Positions 1-8,467 of a stretch of 64,000 nucleotides of DNA are shown piece after piece (within the stretch, counting starts at the first letter, position 1; the number at the start of each line of letters is the position of its first letter). Under the pieces are notes generated by a model. It was not told the DNA's origin. It searched no databases and saw nothing but the letters and a program-made list of their open reading frames with translations. A program made the position numbers and the translations under genes. The stretch spans positions 5,642,001 to 5,706,000 of the forward strand of contig NZ_CP042437.1 of NCBI RefSeq assembly GCF_007971525.1. The letters run 5' to 3'. This stretch comes from Mucilaginibacter ginsenosidivorax. Its GTDB lineage: Bacteria > Bacteroidota > Bacteroidia > Sphingobacteriales > Sphingobacteriaceae.

Positions 1-546
1 CATATTGAAAGATTTTCAGATTTGAAAGGTATTGAATTACAGTTTGATGATGAAAAAGATATAGCTGATTACCTAATTAAGAACGGTATCAAGAATATGA
101 CCATTGTTCAAATCAAAGCTGCAATCCGCAAAGATTTAGGCATAGCTGTAACAGCAGCAGATTTGAAAAGAGTAATTCAGGGTTTAGAAGATTCCGGGGT
201 TATCAATAAATCAGATTTGGATAAAGGCATTACCATCAAACCTACTGAAAAGGCTATGCAGCCCGCCTTAGAAAATATCAGAAGGGTAGAAGTTAGATAT
301 TCTTATGATGGTGTACAGGATGACCGTAACAGACCTTTTTGTGCCAAACTTTTAGCTAACGATAAATACTATTCCAGAGAAGACATACAGCAAATGAGTT
401 CATTGTTTGGCTACGACGTTTTTGCTTACCGTGGTGGCTTTTATCATAACCCTAATACCAATACAACTACCCCTTACTGTAGGCACCGTTGGAATGCTGT
501 ATCAGTAGTAAGGATTACCCCGGAAGGAGAATCAAACAATGATTAA
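1..546 (+). CDS. Phage head-morphogenesis-like protein, C-terminal part
   Basis: The frame is open from the left edge, so the true start lies outside the window; a TTG at 22 is the first start-like codon but need not be used. The N-terminal half is helical. The C-terminal part has the spaced pattern RPFC ... YCRHRW, which resembles the tails of phage minor-head / head-morphogenesis proteins in Bacteroidota phages; that family link is inferred from the pattern and from the neighbouring virion genes. It overlaps the next gene by 8 bases, as expected in a packed phage operon. Confidence 0.6.
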   Translation, partial: HIERFSDLKGIELQFDDEKDIADYLIKNGIKNMTIVQIKAAIRKDLGIAVTAADLKRVIQGLEDSGVINKSDLDKGITIKPTEKAMQPALENIRRVEVRYSYDGVQDDRNRPFCAKLLANDKYYSREDIQQMSSLFGYDVFAYRGGFYHNPNTNTTTPYCRHRWNAVSVVRITPEGESNND

Positions 547-1129
547 AGTATTATTTATATCAGAACAAACGATTAAAGAAAATTCTGTAATTGAAACTAA
601 TGTTGATTCCAAAATTGTATCGAACACAATTTTAGAGGTTCAAAATCTGGAATTGGAGCCAGTGTTAGGCAAAGACCTTTATTCAGCGATAGCTAATGAA
701 ATAGTATCAGCATCAACTATTTCAGGTTATACGATTACACCAGTGAATCGGGAATTGTTGGATGATTATATCAAACCATTTTTGATTTATGGTACGCTTA
801 GTTATGGCTTTATTCCACTGCACTACAAGATTACCAATAAAGGTGTAAACCGCAAGAATGATGAACGGGCTACCACGCTTGATTTAAAGGAACTGGAAGC
901 AGTTAAGGATAATTACGATACAAAGTTCAGTACTTATAGGCAAAGGCTTAAAAAGCACTTAGAAATTGATTTAAAAGAACCTGATAACTGTTCAACTGAT
1001 AAGGTTGATAGTACAGGTGAAGTTACTGGTTGGTACTTACCAGATAATGAAGTTAACCTTTCAGATTACTTTGAAAGTTTAGCCAATAAAACCGGGTTTT
1101 ATTCCGGTTACTATAGAAGCAGATTTTAA
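539..1129 (+). CDS. Phage protein, DUF6712-like (probable head-tail connector)
   Basis: A protein of 196 residues starting MIKVLFISEQTIKENSVIETNVDSK style, with the later block LELEPVLGKDLYSAI. This start and the 'xxPVLGxxLY' block are what I recall for DUF6712, a Bacteroidota phage family found between capsid and tail genes. A connector or head-completion role is inferred from gene order only. It overlaps the upstream gene by 8 bases and shares its last base with the next start, so the three are one transcription unit. Confidence 0.55.
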   Translation: MIKVLFISEQTIKENSVIETNVDSKIVSNTILEVQNLELEPVLGKDLYSAIANEIVSASTISGYTITPVNRELLDDYIKPFLIYGTLSYGFIPLHYKITNKGVNRKNDERATTLDLKELEAVKDNYDTKFSTYRQRLKKHLEIDLKEPDNCSTDKVDSTGEVTGWYLPDNEVNLSDYFESLANKTGFYSGYYRSRF

Positions 1130-1623
1130 TGTTAACCCTAAACCAGATAAGCCAAAAATTTATAAATTTTTTCAGTGGTCATTCACAGGTCAATACTGTC
1201 ATTTATGCTGATGATTTTGATTTTTCAGCGTACCCGAATATTTTATACCGTGTGGTACATATTCAATCAGTCGATAGTCAATTAAGGGGTAAGGAAATCA
1301 TTAACCGCTTTAAATTTATAATTGCTGATATTGAAAATCCACAAAACAGCAATTCTGAACAGGATATTTGGTCTGATTGTGCTTTAATAGCTGATGACTT
1401 TTTAACTTTTTTTGGTGATGATGATTACCCTGATTTCTTATTAGATACTGATACTACTTTTCAACAATTTTCAGAATCAGGTACAGACAGAACAGCCGGG
1501 ATAGTATTTACAGCATCTGTAAGACAAACCAGAGAAATTAACCCCTGTGCGATACCAACTAAGGATAATATCAGCTATGATGAAAGACCTTATTCCCCAC
1601 CTTTCGGGAATGAGTTCTTTTAA
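1129..1623 (+). CDS. Phage structural/tail-completion-like hypothetical protein
   Basis: 164 residues, no signal peptide and no membrane segment. The C-terminal stretch DRTAGIVFTASVRQ followed by NPCAIPT resembles small Bacteroidota phage proteins next to DUF6712 that are probably neck or tail-completion proteins. The start ATG overlaps the stop of the upstream gene (TAATG), suggesting translational coupling. Function is inferred from position; the family was not verified. Confidence 0.5.
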   Translation: MLTLNQISQKFINFFSGHSQVNTVIYADDFDFSAYPNILYRVVHIQSVDSQLRGKEIINRFKFIIADIENPQNSNSEQDIWSDCALIADDFLTFFGDDDYPDFLLDTDTTFQQFSESGTDRTAGIVFTASVRQTREINPCAIPTKDNISYDERPYSPPFGNEFF

Positions 1624-2285
1624 GGTTTAACAGGTTTAATAAATGGTACTATTTGCTTTTTCAGGATTTGGTTTTGATGTTGAAGACTGATGATTGAATC
1701 CCGCATAGATAACTTTTCAGCATCAAAACGATTGTTTCCCCAAAAATAACCGATATACAAAACAACCCCGGCTATAGTTGCAATCGAAACCACATAGGTT
1801 ATATCGAACTTTTTAACCTTAGATTTCAGGATTGAAAGTTCCTGAAAGGTGCTCTTCAATTCGGCTTCTTTTGAAGTAAGTTTTGCATCTAACTTTGCAA
1901 TTTTTTCTTTATGCTCAGTCTCAACTTTTGCAAATAGTTTTTTAACAGCATCCCTGCTATTTTCTTTTGTTTCTTTTTCTACAGTATTACCGTTTGATGT
2001 TTGTAAGCTATAGGTTTCTTTTTTGGCTATTATGATGCCTTTAAACTTTCCTACACCCCCATTCCAAGCTTCTACTGGATTTCCACCGGGGTCTCTCCAA
2101 AGTTCAGACCCTCGTCTTGGTTTATAAATAATGCCACGAATCCTTCGAACTTCGTTAGTAAAATCATCTGGAAAGCAACGTTTAATAAGTTCTACAGCCA
2201 GTTCTTCAATTTGATGTAGCTCACCCCAATTTTCGAATGCCAATTTATTTAATCTATCAATAATATCATCAAAAGTAGTAGCCAT
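1620..2285 (-). CDS. Membrane-anchored coiled-coil hypothetical protein (prophage accessory gene)
   Basis: I do not recognise this 221-residue protein. The N-terminal 80 residues are a mixed domain with basic and aromatic residues (RGIIYKPRRGSELW). Residues about 100-160 are charged and heptad-like, a likely coiled coil. One membrane segment lies near 162-184, followed by a short helical tail. It is transcribed against the virion genes on both sides and overlaps the end of its left neighbour by 4 bases, typical of a lysogeny-expressed accessory ('moron') gene. No function is proposed. Confidence 0.5.
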   Translation of the reverse strand: MATTFDDIIDRLNKLAFENWGELHQIEELAVELIKRCFPDDFTNEVRRIRGIIYKPRRGSELWRDPGGNPVEAWNGGVGKFKGIIIAKKETYSLQTSNGNTVEKETKENSRDAVKKLFAKVETEHKEKIAKLDAKLTSKEAELKSTFQELSILKSKVKKFDITYVVSIATIAGVVLYIGYFWGNNRFDAEKLSMRDSIISLQHQNQILKKQIVPFIKPVKP

Positions 2286-2349
2286 TTAATAAGGTTTTCG
2301 GTAAAAATACAACTTCTTTTTTTACCTGTTTTAGCCTATTTCCCGGTTA

Positions 2350-2832
2350 ATGAGAATAGATGCAGCCGGAAGGGATTTTATATACAAACAGGAAGGGGTA
2401 AGGCTAAAAGCCTATTACGATGTTGCCGAAGTTGCTACAATTGGGGTAGGTATGACTTATTACCCGGCTACTGGTAAGAACGTTAAAATTGGTGATATCA
2501 TCAGTTTAGAGCAGTGCGATTCAATGTTTATCGCTATGGTAAAAAGTTATGAAGATGCGGTAAACAAAGCCGTTAAAGTACCCCTAAATCAGTCACAATT
2601 TAACGCTTTGGTAAGCTTCACCTACAATGTAGGCATTGGCAACGCTACCAAAGGTTTTTTGGGTTCAACCCTGCTTAAAAGGATAAACGCCAAAGCTTCA
2701 CCAGACCTTATAAAAGCCGCTTTTTCAATGTGGATTAAAGCTTCTGGTAAGGTTATTCCTGATTTGAAAACACGTAGAACACTTGAAGCCGATATGTTCA
2801 TAAAATCAATGAATAATGAACATAACATCTAA
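2350..2832 (+). CDS. Phage endolysin, GH24 lysozyme (muramidase)
   Basis: A T4-type lysozyme of 160 residues that cleaves the MurNAc-GlcNAc bond of peptidoglycan to release phage. The catalytic triad of T4 lysozyme (E11, D20, T26) is matched by E15 in KQEGVRLKAYYD, D24, and T30 in TIGVG, with identical spacing. The helical part has the family blocks FNALVSFTYNVG and the closing RRTLEADMF. There is no signal peptide, so a holin must let it reach the wall, and the next gene encodes one. It overlaps the holin gene by 17 bases. Confidence 0.92.
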   Translation: MRIDAAGRDFIYKQEGVRLKAYYDVAEVATIGVGMTYYPATGKNVKIGDIISLEQCDSMFIAMVKSYEDAVNKAVKVPLNQSQFNALVSFTYNVGIGNATKGFLGSTLLKRINAKASPDLIKAAFSMWIKASGKVIPDLKTRRTLEADMFIKSMNNEHNI

Positions 2833-3301
2833 AACCATAATGAACTATATTTCAAATTTCTTCTCTGGCTTATGGGCTTTTGCAGGTAAGTATTCTATAC
2901 TATTTCTGATGTTTTTGACACCAATACACCCGTTATTATACACGATTTATATATTACTAATATTTGACCTGATAACCGGGGTGACCAAAGCTTTAAGGAG
3001 TAAAGAAGCTATAACCAGTAAGCGTATGAGGGACACCATTATAAAATTTGTGTTCTATTCAATAGCTGTATTCATTGCTTTTCAGGTTGACATAACCCTG
3101 TTTAGTGCTGTAGCCCTTTATCTGTCAAAACTGGTCGGCGGTTACATTATACTAATTGAGTTCCAAAGCAATATTGAAAATATCAGTACCATCACCGGGG
3201 TAGACCTTTGGATGATGATTAAAGATAAGGTAGTTGCTTTTTTTGATACAAAATTGAAAGATGCAGCCGAAATTAAAGATGATTCCAAAGATGATAAATA
3301 A
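2816..3301 (+). CDS. Phage holin, Holin_4 (toxin secretion/phage lysis) type
   Basis: 161 residues with hydrophobic segments near 22-55, 75-95 and 98-115. The central block FDLITGVTKALRSKEAITS with KRMRDTIIKFVFY is the signature of the phage_holin_4 family: a membrane turn followed by a basic loop. Holins open the inner membrane at the end of the lytic cycle so the endolysin reaches the wall. The gene lies between endolysin and a spanin-like gene and overlaps both (17 and 11 bases), making a compact lysis cassette. Confidence 0.82.
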   Translation: MNITSKTIMNYISNFFSGLWAFAGKYSILFLMFLTPIHPLLYTIYILLIFDLITGVTKALRSKEAITSKRMRDTIIKFVFYSIAVFIAFQVDITLFSAVALYLSKLVGGYIILIEFQSNIENISTITGVDLWMMIKDKVVAFFDTKLKDAAEIKDDSKDDK

Positions 3302-3968
3302 CGATAAACGAAACTTTTACTTCCTGTTAATCATAAGTTTTTTTGCTTGTTTAGCCTTGGGTTGGTATTCTTACCACCAATATCAAATAATTGAAACCCG
3401 CACTAAACAATTAGCAGCTATTACCGATACTGTACGCTTATACAGGACTAAGACAGGCGGTTCAGGAGCAGGGCGCACAATCTTTGTCGGTAGCAAAGAA
3501 GATGCCTTAGAAGTGCTTAAAACAAGTGATTCTAAAGCTTATCAGGCTGTTAAAAATACATCAGGTTTACGCAACTACACCGATATGAAAACCGTTACCC
3601 GTATTGATACAGTAGTTAAAGCTGATACTGTTTATATGATTAAAGATTCAACGGGAAAATTAAGTTATAGTCTGGTGAAGGATATTCAAGAACCTAAGAA
3701 ATGGTACACTGCAAAGGTTGAAGTTAAGAATGATTCAGTAGGATTGAAGCTATCAATGCACGACCGTTACCAGATAATCAGCCACGATAAAAGCAATGGT
3801 TTATTTAAGCCTAAATCTTACGTTATAAGCGTAGAAAATGAAAATCCATACGTTACTATAACTGATGTAAAATCATTCGAAATTCAGCCTAAAAACAAGC
3901 ATACAGCCATTAAGATAGGCGGGGTAGTTGCAATAAGTGCAGCAGCGTTTTTATTACTGCATAAGTAA
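3291..3968 (+). CDS. Spanin-like or envelope phage protein with two membrane segments
   Basis: I chose ATG at 3291 (MINNDKRNFYFLL) over the in-frame ATG at 3261 because it leaves a short positively charged N-terminus before the membrane segment (about residues 8-26) and only a modest overlap with the holin. A long extracytoplasmic region rich in 'DTV' repeats follows, then a short C-terminal hydrophobic segment (about 205-222). A single-pass protein after endolysin and holin is the usual place for a spanin or Rz-like protein; the role is inferred. Confidence 0.5.
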   Translation: MINNDKRNFYFLLIISFFACLALGWYSYHQYQIIETRTKQLAAITDTVRLYRTKTGGSGAGRTIFVGSKEDALEVLKTSDSKAYQAVKNTSGLRNYTDMKTVTRIDTVVKADTVYMIKDSTGKLSYSLVKDIQEPKKWYTAKVEVKNDSVGLKLSMHDRYQIISHDKSNGLFKPKSYVISVENENPYVTITDVKSFEIQPKNKHTAIKIGGVVAISAAAFLLLHK

Positions 3969-3970
3969 GC

Positions 3971-4765
3971 TTAGCGTTGAGGAAGTATGCCTACCTTTAT
4001 TACAATTTGTTCTGGATTAGTTAAAGGAGATTGGAAAACTCTTATTGCTGCACCGTCATTTCCTTCAACGAAAGTTCCTCGGACAATATTATATCCATTT
4101 TCAGCGAGATATTTTTTTAGTTCGTAAGTGAAGGTTTGGGCGTTTGATTCTACGGTAGCAAATACGCAAAGTTTTTTTCCTTGTATATTAAATTCTTTTG
4201 TTAATTCTTCTATCCTGTTTAAAATCTTAGTTTTATCATCATCAGTAAGATGTCGTTCACCGAAAATTACATTACCAACAACTCCGTTGTTTGTGCCAAC
4301 ATTTACATTATTTCCATTGCCAGAAACTGCTACTGTTGGCGTTTGTAGTTGTTTCTTTGATGTATCACGTGACGGTTTAACAATCGTTTTAGATAGGTAG
4401 ATATTTGATTTATGTTTTAACTTCTTTGAACGTACTTTTAAAAGAGTATCTAATCTATTTGTTACATCATCCTTCTTAACTAAAACAGGGGGAGTATTTG
4501 ATTTTTTTGGAGAGTGATAATTTGGTGAAACGTTTTTTACACCAAAATGAGGTTGCATTCCGAAATAACCCAAACAAGTGAGTAAAATGCTTATAAAAGC
4601 TAAAACTTGAAACCACGTTGTGTTCCACCATTCATTTTGATGAATATTAGGGCTTTTTGATTTTTCATCCAAATGGGTAGTTATTCCTCCGGTTCGCCCC
4701 GTACTATGTACAATGTCGCCTCTTACTTTTTTTATTTGAATGCCTACTTTCTTATTTTTACTCAT
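3971..4765 (-). CDS. Prophage accessory membrane protein with Gly/Asn linker and C-terminal domain
   Basis: Not recognised. The 264-residue protein has a basic cytoplasmic N-terminus, one membrane segment at about 51-69, a Lys/Ser/Pro-rich spacer, a Gly-Asn-Val-rich stretch (SGNGNNVNVGTNNGVVGN, about 150-168), and a compact alpha/beta C-terminal domain of some 80 residues ending IVIKVGILPQR. It runs antiparallel to the lysis genes and has its own intergenic region upstream with two palindromes. Such isolated reverse genes in prophages are often lysogenic-conversion or defence cargo; nothing here proves that. Confidence 0.5.
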   Translation of the reverse strand: MSKNKKVGIQIKKVRGDIVHSTGRTGGITTHLDEKSKSPNIHQNEWWNTTWFQVLAFISILLTCLGYFGMQPHFGVKNVSPNYHSPKKSNTPPVLVKKDDVTNRLDTLLKVRSKKLKHKSNIYLSKTIVKPSRDTSKKQLQTPTVAVSGNGNNVNVGTNNGVVGNVIFGERHLTDDDKTKILNRIEELTKEFNIQGKKLCVFATVESNAQTFTYELKKYLAENGYNIVRGTFVEGNDGAAIRVFQSPLTNPEQIVIKVGILPQR

Positions 4766-4886
4766 TTAATTTTTACTTATCCAAATATAATATTTTTTAT
4801 TTGCCTGCTAACAAGGTTAGTAATGATAGGAAGTACTATTTTTCCACATTTAGTTAATTGCTAACTATTTTGGTATAATTTCGAAT

Positions 4887-5141
4887 GTGATTAATTTGAA
4901 GTTTATGGCACCAGTAGGGGATGACCTGATAAAGGTTGAAGTGGGTGTACCATCTGGTATGGAAGGTAATACATATTACGTAACCATTGATAGTTACTGC
5001 TATGGCTCAATAATCAAACGTAATGGTGAATGGGTGCGCTTACACATTAACAACGGAGAATTAACAATAGATGACGTGCAAGCCCTCGGTGAAAGAATAG
5101 ATGAAGCTTTAGAATTAAAATCAAATGAGCGAAGAAAATAA
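4887..5141 (+). CDS. Small prophage hypothetical protein
   Basis: A 84-codon frame from a GTG at 4887; an in-frame ATG at 4905 would give MAPVGDDLIKVEVGVPSG and is equally plausible. The product is a small acidic protein with alternating hydrophobic strands and a helical C-terminus (DDVQALGERIDEALEL). No family recognised. It ends 50 bases before the next gene on the same strand. Confidence 0.45.
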   Translation: MINLKFMAPVGDDLIKVEVGVPSGMEGNTYYVTIDSYCYGSIIKRNGEWVRLHINNGELTIDDVQALGERIDEALELKSNERRK

Positions 5142-5191
5142 AACCTTTGCTCTTTTTAAATATAAATGTAAATTAGTTGAAAACCTAAATT

Positions 5192-5605
5192 ATGGAAATT
5201 GTTTCACTTTTTGGCAGTACTATTAGGGAAACTATTGATGCCTTTAAAATTGTCGATGAGGTTATATCACTAAAGGATTATATTAAGTTAGGAGAACGAT
5301 ACAATAGAAAAATTGTATTGCGAGATGAGGCTGTTACCTTCGTGGAACCTAAAGATGGGGCAATTTCTGTTGATGGTTCAAAAGACGACCAAACTACCAG
5401 ATTAAATAACCCTCCTAAGAGGAAGTCAGTCCGGACGGAAATTGCAAATGATATCTTTGAAAATCGTTTAAAAGCTATTATGCGAATAGTAGTTACTTTA
5501 ATTTTATTAGGTATAAGTGTTTATTTGTTGGTAGTAAATACTACTGAATCGAAGACATTACCCTGTTCAATAATTAGTGCGGTAACTGGTTATTGGCTTA
5601 AATAA
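5192..5605 (+). CDS. Small membrane protein of the prophage
   Basis: 137 residues: a soluble N-terminal part (about 1-90) and two hydrophobic segments at about 97-115 and 121-136, so it is probably anchored by its C-terminus. No recognised family. It is the last rightward prophage gene and converges on the integrase; the hairpin at 5608-5626 lies between them. Confidence 0.5.
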   Translation: MEIVSLFGSTIRETIDAFKIVDEVISLKDYIKLGERYNRKIVLRDEAVTFVEPKDGAISVDGSKDDQTTRLNNPPKRKSVRTEIANDIFENRLKAIMRIVVTLILLGISVYLLVVNTTESKTLPCSIISAVTGYWLK

Positions 5606-5630
5606 AAAAGCCCGTTGCCGGGGCTTATCG
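5600..5630 (-). terminator. Intrinsic terminator of the integrase gene
   Basis: AAGCCC (5608-5613) pairs with GGGCTT (5621-5626) around a 7-base loop. Read on the minus strand, the hairpin is followed by a run of six T, so it terminates transcription from the integrase. It may also slow transcription arriving from 5605. Confidence 0.75.
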
Positions 5631-5636
5631 TTTAAT

Positions 5637-6842
5637 CTAAAATCGTTTATTTTCAGATGGTTTAATGATTTTCTTATTCAACCTTTCCTTTACGTACGCT
5701 ATCGTTACATTTGGGTTAGCGTGTCGGTTACGTTCACTTATCGTCTGAATACCAACCCCTGATTCTAAATCGTACCAGTCGGCACTATGTTTCAGGGCGT
5801 ATAATTTTAAGTGTGATGGAATGTCATACTGTTTCCTAAATGCCCTCCAACGTTGTCCTAAAAAATCCTGATGCGCTTGTTCTGGTTTAGGGGTATTATG
5901 ATTGGCAAAGACAAAGTAATCTTTAGGCGTATCCCTGATGTAATCATCTAAAAGGTTAAATAATTCATCAGTTAGTTCCCACTTAGCTTCATTACCGTTT
6001 TTAGTTTTGGTTGGTTCTAAGGTTAAAAGCTTTTTTTCAAAATCGATGTTATAAACCTGTATCCGGGTAATCTCGATAGGGCGGATGTTAAGGTAAAAAA
6101 GGATTTTGGAAGCAATATATAATTCTCGGTAAGCAGCGTCTTTTTCTAACAAACCCACCACGTTTTTCAACTCACTTTCTTCAAAAATCACAAATCTGGA
6201 TGAATCATTTTTGGTGCTTTTCTTTTCTGAATTAGCTACAGGACTTTCCGGGATAACCTTTTTTGTAACAAGGAACTTGAAAAAGGTGTTCAGGTCGGTA
6301 CGGTAGCAGTTATATGAAACTTTACCCCAACCCCGTTCTTTAGCTGTGGATTGTAAGAAGTTGTCAATATCTAAGTAAGTAAAGGAACTTGGTTTACGGA
6401 AAAGAAAGTTTTTAGCTTTTAACCACGTGGTGAAATATTCCATTAGGTATTTATTGCTTTTCAAAGCCTTCTCGCCCATAGCATTATTGGCAACGGATTC
6501 TTCACGGGTTTTAATCCAATATTCCATACATTCAGAAATTGGCGATAGCGGGGTTATCGACAAATCATTAAATGTGCCTGTTACAGGATTCCATCCGTTT
6601 GATAATAGTTCAATTAAATCTTCTGCTAATTCCTTGCCCTGTTTCTTTAAAGTTTTGGTATCACCGTTACGGTCAAGTTTTGCCGATTTTACTATTTTTT
6701 TATTTTTATTGGTTTCCGGGTTAAGAAAGTTGAAATAAACAAATGGCTTGTTATCTTTATCCCTTATGACTGGTATGTATAAATTGAAATCAATTCCCTC
6801 CCACGAGGTCAGTAAAATTGTCTGGCTTTTTTTCTCTTTCAT
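5637..6842 (-). CDS. Phage tyrosine-type integrase (site-specific recombinase)
   Basis: 401 residues with an N-terminal arm-binding region, a SAM-like core-binding domain (about 105-210) and a C-terminal catalytic domain. Catalytic positions visible: R254 in LNIRPIEITRI, lysine candidates in TKTKNG near 279-281, K351-H352 in YALKHSADWY, H374 in RNRHANPN and nucleophile Y383 in IAYVKE. The second catalytic arginine is a lysine and the first His of the HxxRH box is a tyrosine; I recall 'YSxKHT' variants in Bacteroidota phage integrases, so it is probably active. It faces into the prophage from its right edge, next to host gene 6921. Confidence 0.9.
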   Translation of the reverse strand: MKEKKSQTILLTSWEGIDFNLYIPVIRDKDNKPFVYFNFLNPETNKNKKIVKSAKLDRNGDTKTLKKQGKELAEDLIELLSNGWNPVTGTFNDLSITPLSPISECMEYWIKTREESVANNAMGEKALKSNKYLMEYFTTWLKAKNFLFRKPSSFTYLDIDNFLQSTAKERGWGKVSYNCYRTDLNTFFKFLVTKKVIPESPVANSEKKSTKNDSSRFVIFEESELKNVVGLLEKDAAYRELYIASKILFYLNIRPIEITRIQVYNIDFEKKLLTLEPTKTKNGNEAKWELTDELFNLLDDYIRDTPKDYFVFANHNTPKPEQAHQDFLGQRWRAFRKQYDIPSHLKLYALKHSADWYDLESGVGIQTISERNRHANPNVTIAYVKERLNKKIIKPSENKRF

Positions 6843-6875
6843 TTTTTGTAAAGTTATGGATTTTATAAATTTTTC

Positions 6876-6895
6876 GTTCCCTAATTTGTTCCCTA
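6876..6895. repeat. Tandem GTTCCCTA repeats upstream of the integrase, probable attachment-site region
   Basis: GTTCCCTA occurs at 6876-6883 and again at 6888-6895, a 12-base period, between the integrase start and the first host gene. Short direct repeats here fit arm-type integrase or excisionase sites at attR. The core cannot be defined because the left junction is outside the window. Confidence 0.35.
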
Positions 6896-6920
6896 TTACC
6901 TCAAAAAGTGCCTTAACGAT

Positions 6921-7334
6921 ATGAAAAACACACTTTTTTGGTTAGTAAAATCCGAACCCGTAAAATATAGCTGGGAAAAATTCAATAAAGATGGCCGCAC
7001 CTTTTGGGATGGCGTACGCAACTACCAGGCACGCAATAATTTAAGATTGATGCAAGAGGGCGACCTGGTGCTGTTTTACCACAGTAACGATGGTAAGGAG
7101 GTAGTTGGCATAGCCAAAGTAGTTAAAGAAGCTTACCAGGACCCAACAACCGAAGACCCAAACTGGGTTGTGGTAGATCTTTCGCCTGTAGAAACATTAA
7201 AGAAGCCGGTAACCTTAGAAACAATAAAAGCCGATGAACAACTGAAGGACGTTGGGCTTGTAAGGCAGGGCCGCCTTTCGGTAATGGCGCTAAAACGCGA
7301 GGAGTTTGACCGTATTTTAGAGCTGGGCAGCTAA
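6921..7334 (+). CDS. EVE domain-containing protein (thymocyte nuclear protein 1-like)
   Basis: 137 residues covering one whole EVE domain. Family blocks are clear: FWLVKSEPVKYSWEKF at the start, WDGVRNYQARNNLRLM, GDLVLFYHSN, VGIAKVVKEAYQDP and the closing QGRLSVMAL. EVE domains are PUA-like folds that bind modified bases in DNA or RNA; the natural ligand here is unknown. It is the first host gene to the right of the prophage. Its stop overlaps the next start by one base. Confidence 0.9.
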   Translation: MKNTLFWLVKSEPVKYSWEKFNKDGRTFWDGVRNYQARNNLRLMQEGDLVLFYHSNDGKEVVGIAKVVKEAYQDPTTEDPNWVVVDLSPVETLKKPVTLETIKADEQLKDVGLVRQGRLSVMALKREEFDRILELGS

Positions 7335-8467
7335 TGGCCATGCCACTTGCAGTCAGTCGCGGTATACAAACGGTGTTTCTTACAGCGATGTTATTTACTC
7401 CCCAAATTACCAAGGCACAATCGCCATTTGCCGGCCTGGAGAATTTGTTTGCAACGCCCGAAAATTACGTGGTAAAACATATTGCAAATGCGCCGGTAAT
7501 TGATGGCGATATTAACGACGCCGCTTGGCAGCAAGCAAAATGGACCAAAGACTTTGTTGATATTGAAGGCGACCTTAAACCCAGGCCGCCTTACAAAACC
7601 AAGGTAAAAATGCTTTGGGACGACAATTATTTATATATAGCCGCCCATATGGAAGAATCACAAGTATGGGCTACTTTAAAAAATCACGATGATATTGTAT
7701 ATCACGATAACGATTTTGAATTGTTTATCGATCCATCTACAACAACCCATTCCTATTACGAAATTGAGGTAAATGCGCTGAATACCATTTTTGATTTATT
7801 TTTAAATAAGCCATACCGCAACAGGGGAGGCGGGCTAATAGGCTGGGATGCCAGCGGCCTGCGTTCGGCAGTTAAGGTGCAGGGCACACTCAACAACGCA
7901 TCAGATACTGATGAGGGCTGGACGGTTGAAATGGCTATCCCTTTTAGTGCCATCACCATGGGATTTAAATCGCAGGTTCCTGAAAACGGCACCATTTACC
8001 GGATAAATTTTTCACGGGTGGAGTATGATACTAAAATTGCGGAAGGCAGAAATGTAAAACTGAAGGATTCTGCCGGGCGCGATCTTCCGGAACATAACTG
8101 GTCGTGGTCGCCGCAGGGCGAGATTGCCATGCACAGTCCCGAACATTGGGGGTATCTTTTGTTCAGCACACATGAGGCCGACGATGTGGTATTTAATATG
8201 CCCTATGCCGAGGAGCAAAAGAAATACCTTTGGCTGGTTTACTACAGGCAAAAACAATGGTACAGGCAACATCATGAATATACCTCGTCGCTTGGTAAAT
8301 TGGGTATTAACAATAAGTATGATATTGCCGGTATCAGCAATAAATTAAAGCTGCAAAGCACTCAAAACCAGTTTGAGGCTTTTATTACCGACGCAAAAAC
8401 AAACACCACCTATACCATAAACCACGAAGGTTTTATAGAGCAATTAAACCCGATACACCATGAATAA
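7334..8467 (+). CDS. Secreted CBM9-like carbohydrate-binding protein
   Basis: 377 residues with a signal peptide (hydrophobic 10-25, cleavage near AQ-S at about 29). The core from about 45 to 275 has the DOMON/CBM9 pattern: VIDGDINDAAWQQA, then DNYLYIAAHMEE, the acidic block YHDNDFELFIDP, EIEVNALNTIFDLF and GWTVEMAIPFSAI. This family occurs in Bacteroidota as cell-surface or periplasmic sugar-binding proteins. Start ATG overlaps the EVE stop (TAATG); an alternative start is ATG at 7340. The end overlaps the next gene by 8 bases, so the two are very likely co-translated and act on the same substrate. Confidence 0.8.
   Translation: MAMPLAVSRGIQTVFLTAMLFTPQITKAQSPFAGLENLFATPENYVVKHIANAPVIDGDINDAAWQQAKWTKDFVDIEGDLKPRPPYKTKVKMLWDDNYLYIAAHMEESQVWATLKNHDDIVYHDNDFELFIDPSTTTHSYYEIEVNALNTIFDLFLNKPYRNRGGGLIGWDASGLRSAVKVQGTLNNASDTDEGWTVEMAIPFSAITMGFKSQVPENGTIYRINFSRVEYDTKIAEGRNVKLKDSAGRDLPEHNWSWSPQGEIAMHSPEHWGYLLFSTHEADDVVFNMPYAEEQKKYLWLVYYRQKQWYRQHHEYTSSLGKLGINNKYDIAGISNKLKLQSTQNQFEAFITDAKTNTTYTINHEGFIEQLNPIHHE

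Noticed and set aside
4673..4864. 63-codon plus-strand frame rich in Phe/Ile
   Set aside because: Overlaps the start of the 3971-4765 gene and its AT-rich control region; the hydrophobic look comes from AT-rich codons.
6921..7334. EVE gene as prophage cargo or defence gene
   Set aside because: It lies outside the integrase, has the host's base composition and is coupled to host genes downstream; housekeeping is more likely.
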